Assembly: GCA_963573305.1 (NCBI GenBank)
Contig: OY754329.1
Location: forward strand, 78,516,576-78,580,575
Length of the DNA stretch: 64,000 nucleotides
Reading direction: 5' to 3'
DNA from: Pyrrhosoma nymphula
Lineage: Eukaryota; Arthropoda; Insecta; Odonata; Coenagrionidae
Both the position numbers and the translations under genes were made by a program. Below the pieces are notes generated by a model. It ran no database searches. It had not been told where the DNA came from and worked only from the letters and a program-made list of their open reading frames with translations. Each line of letters starts with the position of its first letter. Position 1 is the first letter of the stretch. This document shows, piece after piece, positions 59,246 through 64,000 of the stretch.

Positions 59246-59639
59246 CGGCAAATTACAATATAAGTCATTAATTAAGCAATTTTCACAGTTTTTCATGTTT
59301 ATTTGAATTTCAAGACCAGTTATTGTATAAACACGTTACCATCCGATCTCTGTGGCTTATCTTGACAATTTCTGACATTATTGGTACAGCATCGACTGAA
59401 AAAATGCTTGAATCGCGACACTTACAGCCGCAATAGCGTAAAAAGTGGGCGTGCATTGTGTATTGCCTGCCCTCAACATAAATTATCTTGGCGGCCCCGT
59501 AGGATGTCAACCTACCGAAACAAAAGTTTTCTCTGTTCCTTGGGTACTACGAGCTACGTTTTGCCGTATGTCGAACTTAGAATTTCGAAAAAAAATGTTC
59601 CATGACCGCCCCTGACAGGCACTTGACAGGGGTTAATGT

Positions 59640-60340
59640 GGAGTGGGTGTAGAGTATCTGAGAAATATTTTCGGTGAAAGCAGAGGAGATAGATTTAGAT
59701 GTGAATGGGTGATGAAGAAATGAGGAATAAATGTTCAGGTAAAGAACGTAAATGAGAGGAGCTGGTTCGATGCCATAACCATTCCGAGGAAATGAATGAG
59801 AGTCAGGTTTTGTGGCAGAAGTAGGATGGATAGGGTTAGGAATGAGTAGGTCATGAAAGAATGTGAGTCGAATGATATAGTAATTGACGTTAATGAAAGG
59901 AGTGTGCTTCGTTGGTTGGACCATTTTGAGAGATTGAATAAGATTAAAATAACGTAACAGATGTTGAATGGTGAAAGAAGAAAGGGTGCACACAGAAAGT
60001 CATTAGTTAATGTGGTGGAATAGAAAAGAGGAGGTATATTAGGAGTTTTAAGAGTTGGAGAGCGTGTATGAAGCAATGTATGATTGTAATACATGCAAAA
60101 GTGCAATAAATGGATGTAACAGTAGGACAGAGGCATGAAATAATAGAGCATTGAGGAGGAGACTATTGAAAGAAAGCCAGTTTCCTTGGCCAAACAGTAA
60201 TAATTAAGTTCTAACTTTGCCTACTTCGAAAGGGAACAGCGTTATGGGTACGTATGTCAAGTACGGTCTGGTGCCCGAGCAATAGGTGGTTAAACCTATT
60301 CTGCAAATAGGGTGGAGCACTAGTTTTGACACCACATGTG
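59640..60340 (+). pseudogene. LINE C-terminal and 3' fragment, copy 2
   Basis: Aligns with 58953-59110 over AGGAATGAGTAGGTCATGA, TGAAAGGAGTGTGCTTCG and TTTTGAGAGATTGAATAAGA-like words, but is more decayed. Its 3' portion (60190-60340) carries the same untranslated block as the scrap at 1790-1990. Confidence 0.48.
60263..60295 (+). repeat. 33-bp shared motif, copy 1
   Basis: ACGGTCTGGTGCCCGAGCAA followed by TAGGTGGTTAAAC. The same block, with two mismatches, is at 61121-61153. Confidence 0.7.
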
Positions 60341-60801
60341 ACTTAGTATGCTGAATCACCCTGTCTCTATGTTGACGCGGGGAAGAGTGAGGCGTATGGT
60401 CACATAGGAATAGAGGCGATATATTTTTGCATTCGACGTGGAGGCGGTAGCATACTCTTTCCGTAAAATAGTAAATCATACGCCCATACAGTAAAATCAT
60501 GAACGTGAAATTTATATTCCGCTTAGAACGAACGACTATGTCCCGTATTTAATACAAAAATTCGTCCATTGCATCCTACTGCCTAGGAATGTCACAGTGG
60601 GCTCGAAATTTGCAAGGAGGAAAGTCTTCCTCCGCTCCAACATCCATACTGTGCCTTTATTTCAATACTGCACCTTTATTCATGCTTTGAGCATCCTTTT
60701 ACACTTCACCAATGCCCATGTCACCGTTTTACCAGAGAAAAGTATAGCTATTTCATATTTATGAACAAGTCTAATGAAAAATATTTTTATTTTATTCTAA
60801 C

Positions 60802-60828
60802 GTTTCAATCATCATAAGCATTCATCAG
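60802..60828 (-). repeat. Hammerhead-like boxes CTGATGA and GAAAC
   Basis: On the minus strand CTGATGA (60822-60828) precedes GAAAC (60802-60806) by 15 nt. Both boxes match the consensus exactly, though the intervening stem II is only a weak 3-bp AAT/ATT pairing. Confidence 0.4.
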
Positions 60829-60839
60829 TCCGAAGAATG

Positions 60840-61060
60840 TTTACTGTGGCTCTCCACTCCACTCTCCTACCAGCCATCTGCTACATTCCTTCATAATTCT
60901 TCTCCTTAATACCCTTCAGAATTTCCGTGATACATTCAACCTTTCGTTTTACCCTTATTTTTCTCCATCCATTATTGCTTTCAACATGTTATTGAGTCGC
61001 AAATGGGCCCAATAAATTAATTTCTTGGACGGACTTCTTCGTTGGTAATACTCCCCTCGT
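60840..61060 (-). pseudogene. LINE C-terminal remnant
   Basis: The minus-strand frames give WAHLRLNNMLKAIMDGEK, then, after a frameshift, an EILKGIKEKNYEGM and QMAGRRVEWRA ending. This corresponds to the '(W)LGHILRH..LLK.I.EGK' and '.Y..M...A..R..WR' blocks. The copy is frameshifted and 5'-truncated. Confidence 0.55.
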
Positions 61061-61120
61061 CTATTGTGTCTTTTTCACTATTTGAATATACGAGTACTAC
61101 ATCTCCACTGCACCTTAATT

Positions 61121-61153
61121 ACGGTCTGGTTTCCGAGCAATAGGTGGTTAAAC
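61121..61153 (+). repeat. 33-bp shared motif, copy 2
   Basis: See 60263-60295. Here it lies between two minus-strand LINE fragments. Confidence 0.7.
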
Positions 61154-61159
61154 ATTGCT

Positions 61160-61800
61160 GTTCTTCCGCAGATCTTGTAGAGGCTCCACTGTCATATGAG
61201 AGCATTGAAATACACTGAAGTTTTTCTACCGCATTACTACTTGAGATTTTCCATACTAAAAATATTAACAGTCAACTTATGATGGCGAAAGATTTTGAAA
61301 CTGTGTACTCTGCTGAAAAAGTAACTGTTGGATAACTACATTCAACGCATTTACACCAAGTGATATGATTTTCAATTAGTTTAGTTTGTACCTCCAAATA
61401 TAGGCTTTCATAATATGCTTCCTTACTTCTAGGCTTGAGCTGTCACCAGTCTCCTTTCCTGGTGGAATGCCTTCTTTGTTTGGGCTATTCTGCTCACAAC
61501 ACCTTTTCCTGCACTTTCATTTCCAATGATCCTGCTTCCCAGGCACTTGCGCATGTCTTTACTGCATATGGTTGAGGGTGATTCCATCTTCTTGATTTCT
61601 TCCATAAACCATAGCCTGGTTTTCTTTACATTCTTCAACTTTTATTCATTTATAGTTTTGTCAAAGCAGCTCAACATTGTTTTTGTATTTTCTGATAAAG
61701 TGTTAAGAAAGTGTTTCCTTATTTCCAGGCTTGCGTTACTAACTGCCAACTGACTCCTATTCTTCTGGAATACCTATTATGCTTGGAATATTCATAATAG
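61160..61800 (-). pseudogene. LINE RT downstream-domain remnants
   Basis: The minus-strand frame at 61640-61429 has GKGVVSRIAQTKKAFHQERR followed by LVTAQA. It matches the '(R)SRI..AK.AF...K.LLTS' block that follows the catalytic domain of LINE RTs. The next piece, LEVRKHIMKAYIWR, resembles 'L..R..(F)..(Y/F)IWS.LLYG'. A second, shorter copy of the same block begins at about 61800-61717 (shared CAGGCTTG and CTTCTGGAAT), so the fragment is partly duplicated. Confidence 0.5.
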
Positions 61801-61999
61801 TGAGATTATTAATCTTATATTATTATAATTGGATGAAATACTCGATGTTTGAGGCAACCAAAAAAGTAAAGCGTCGATTTGTAACTACACCTCACTTTTC
61901 TTTATTTTGAGCAAATATGTCCACTAGAATTGTGCGAGATCATTTAGCGATGAAAGCAGCTGATTATTTAAACTATAGCATAACCAAGTTGAGGAAATG

Positions 62000-62720
62000 G
62001 ACGGCACTTTGCTCCATGCGTGAGTTTTGGAAACCAGGACCCTAGGAGCGGGAAGCCTGCAAAATGACCACCACACTAAACCAATCTCATTTCCTATCCG
62101 ATTCTGACCCGCCTCCCAATTTCGGTCCTTAAAGAAGGCTTCACGAAATGGAAATGGCGAGAAAAGCACCCCACCTCCCCCCCACCCAACTCTTATCCCC
62201 ATTTCACCCCACGAGTATCTTCCCAGAAAACGAGCGTCATCCTGTGAGGGGGGGTTCAAACGACGGAAACTGGTCTCCTTTTCATTCCACCGCTTTGAGG
62301 GTTGGACGGGAAGAATTGGAGAGAGATTACGCTCGGAGAAAAGAATAAAAGTAATACCCACCCCGTTTAGAAGGCATGCTACACCGAACGAAAATAGGAG
62401 AACGAGGAGGTGATCCAGAAAGAGGTCATTCGGACGACCTTTATTGGGTCGAGAGCGCATGGCACACGACTTCTTGAGGGGCGGCCATTCTCCTATCTCT
62501 CAACGATCGCTTTAAATGCACCAGGGGAGGCAAATGTTTGCGCCGGAGGGCATCGCTCCTGCGATGGGGATTGGTATCTGTACATAAAAGGGGTCGCCGC
62601 GGTCGAGATAGGGAGAAGGGCTGCGAAAAGGTCGAAAGTGAATCGCTTTCCCCCTCGACTTAGGGATGCGTTGGATGGTTAGGGGAAATACCAGTATTGA
62701 GGTTCCGTCCTCGTCCACCT
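62000..62720. other. GC-rich island
   Basis: A 178-codon minus frame (62460-61924) and a 90-codon plus frame (62410-62682) overlap, as expected in GC-rich DNA. Neither has a recognisable domain or splice boundary. Could be a promoter-like or conserved non-coding island. Confidence 0.35.
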
Positions 62721-64000
62721 TATGCTGTTCGACCATAATGACTTAAAGGTCATTTACCGTACCTAGGACGTTATTTTGAGCTGAAATTAGTCTACCAATT
62801 AAATTAGAAATGCGTTTTCGAGGCCGAAGGTTACGTTATTCGTGCGTATATGGTAATTTTAGAGGAAAGTAATCAGCACGACCCAGTAACATTAGCTCCT
62901 ATATATGACCTATTAACGAAGAGAATTAATTGTAATTATGAAGATGGTATTTTAACGAAGTATCATAAAAATATACATGTTGATATTCGAGTTGGAGTCC
63001 ATTGTATTATTTTTTTCTTAAGTTTCGCTTCTCCAAACGGATGCGTCATCAACTCCCTAAAATACGCTAATTTGTAGCTTGAGACACCAATTTGTTCGTC
63101 AATATCGCGTTTTCAGGAAAATGTCTAGTTCGAATATTACACAGAGGAAAAAACATTTGCTTTGACTGGGACACAAATTTGGATCCCTCGATATCGCCGA
63201 TGGAATGATACTGTACTAATTTAATTTCTGCCTAATCATAGAAAATCACTTCCTCTTCCTCTGTTTCAAATGAATAAACAAAAGCTTACCTCAGCACATT
63301 ATTTTTTTGGTCAGCTGAATTTGAATCTACATAGCATTACATTCCAGAATGGGTGAAACATAAAGGGGAAATAATATGTGTCTATTAATATTAATACTAT
63401 TTTCGTGAATATCTGTTAATAGGAAGCACATTTTCCCAGAAAATTCGATGGTTATGAAATTAGGGCACCAATCTGGCTTTGCTTTTAATTATTAGCTATT
63501 CACAGCAAAAACTAAAGTCAGAATGCTCTAGTTCAAATGAACTTCCACTGCAGATGCCTCACAAAACCAAAATAAACAGGTTAATTAAAAGTAAACTCGT
63601 TGAATAATTATCATGGTTTGTATCTTGTGAAAGTAAACGATTAATAAACCTTACAAGTAAAAAGGGGGGCTTACTAGTACTTTTTGACTCACCAAGTCAC
63701 GGTGAAACCTTCTTAAGGTAATTAGAGCGAGATATCACATAAAATTTGTTGAAAGTGGCCTCAATACAAAAGGTGAAATATATTTCCAATGATAATAATA
63801 TATCAACTCATTAACACACTACTTTTACAAATATTTGCCCAAATATATATGCCATTTTGCATGGGATATGGTATTACCTTCGCGCTTCGTAGAGACAATA
63901 TTAAAATAATGACGAGCATATAATGCACAGATCACGACATACATTTCAAGTTTGGTAGTTTGCATGTTTCCTCAATCATATTTAAGAATAAATTCAATGC
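62721..64000. other. AT-rich stretch, nothing recognised
   Basis: No gene, hairpin or element edge supported up to the end of the window. Confidence 0.4.

Noticed and set aside
59577..60193. 138- and 152-codon minus-strand frames
   Set aside because: They are antisense shadows of LINE C-terminal fragments on the plus strand.
61924..62460. 178-codon minus-strand open frame
   Set aside because: Longest after the LINE frames, but it sits in a GC-rich island, with no motifs and an opposing plus-strand frame.

Overview
The window looks like AT-rich intergenic or intronic DNA from an arthropod, most likely an insect. I infer this from the mobile elements present: RTE-like LINEs with an APE endonuclease, tRNA-derived SINEs, piggyBac, hAT and Transib-like DNA elements, and fold-back repeats with hammerhead-ribozyme-like motifs of the kind carried by Penelope-like elements. 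There is no operon structure, almost every long open frame is spurious or TE-derived, and the species cannot be named from this sequence.

Only one host-type gene is visible. It is a pair of short minus-strand exons (28964-29022, then 28546-28686) with canonical splice sites, consistent phase and a 277-bp intron. The product is not recognised.

The rest is a layered TE landscape. 1-240: piggyBac N-terminal remnant. 0.8-3.3 kb: hammerhead-like motifs and a LINE 3' scrap. 5.7-6.6 kb: SINE head, a perfect hairpin and a 15-bp tandem array. 9.4-11.5 kb: a 1.1-kb element with RAG-RSS-like ends (CACAGTG/CACAATG heptamer, 23-bp spacer, ACAAAAGTC nonamer, 5-bp CGCCA duplication), followed 55 bp later by a complete miniature LTR retrotransposon (TRIM). 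12.7 and 18.1-18.6 kb: LINE remnants. 25.25-28.16 kb: a near-complete but broken piggyBac element between TTAA sites, with a repeated 14-bp palindrome. 31.7 kb: LINE C-terminus. 39.5 kb: a fold-back element with a 13-bp target-site duplication. 44-47 kb: LINE tail, inverted repeats, a 77-bp-arm hairpin and a hAT-type MITE. 47.1-50.8 kb: nearly full-length RTE-like LINE, itself interrupted by a tRNA-SINE. 53-61.8 kb: several further LINE 3' fragments on both strands, another SINE and more ribozyme-like motifs. Short GC-rich islands at 4.6, 22.4, 32.5, 42.0 and 62.0 kb stand out from the AT-rich background and have no assigned function.

The elements are mostly decayed: frameshifts, stops, 5' truncations and nested insertions. 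The most notable signals are the RSS-like Transib-type element, the recurring hammerhead-like cores in fold-back repeats, and the TRIM.
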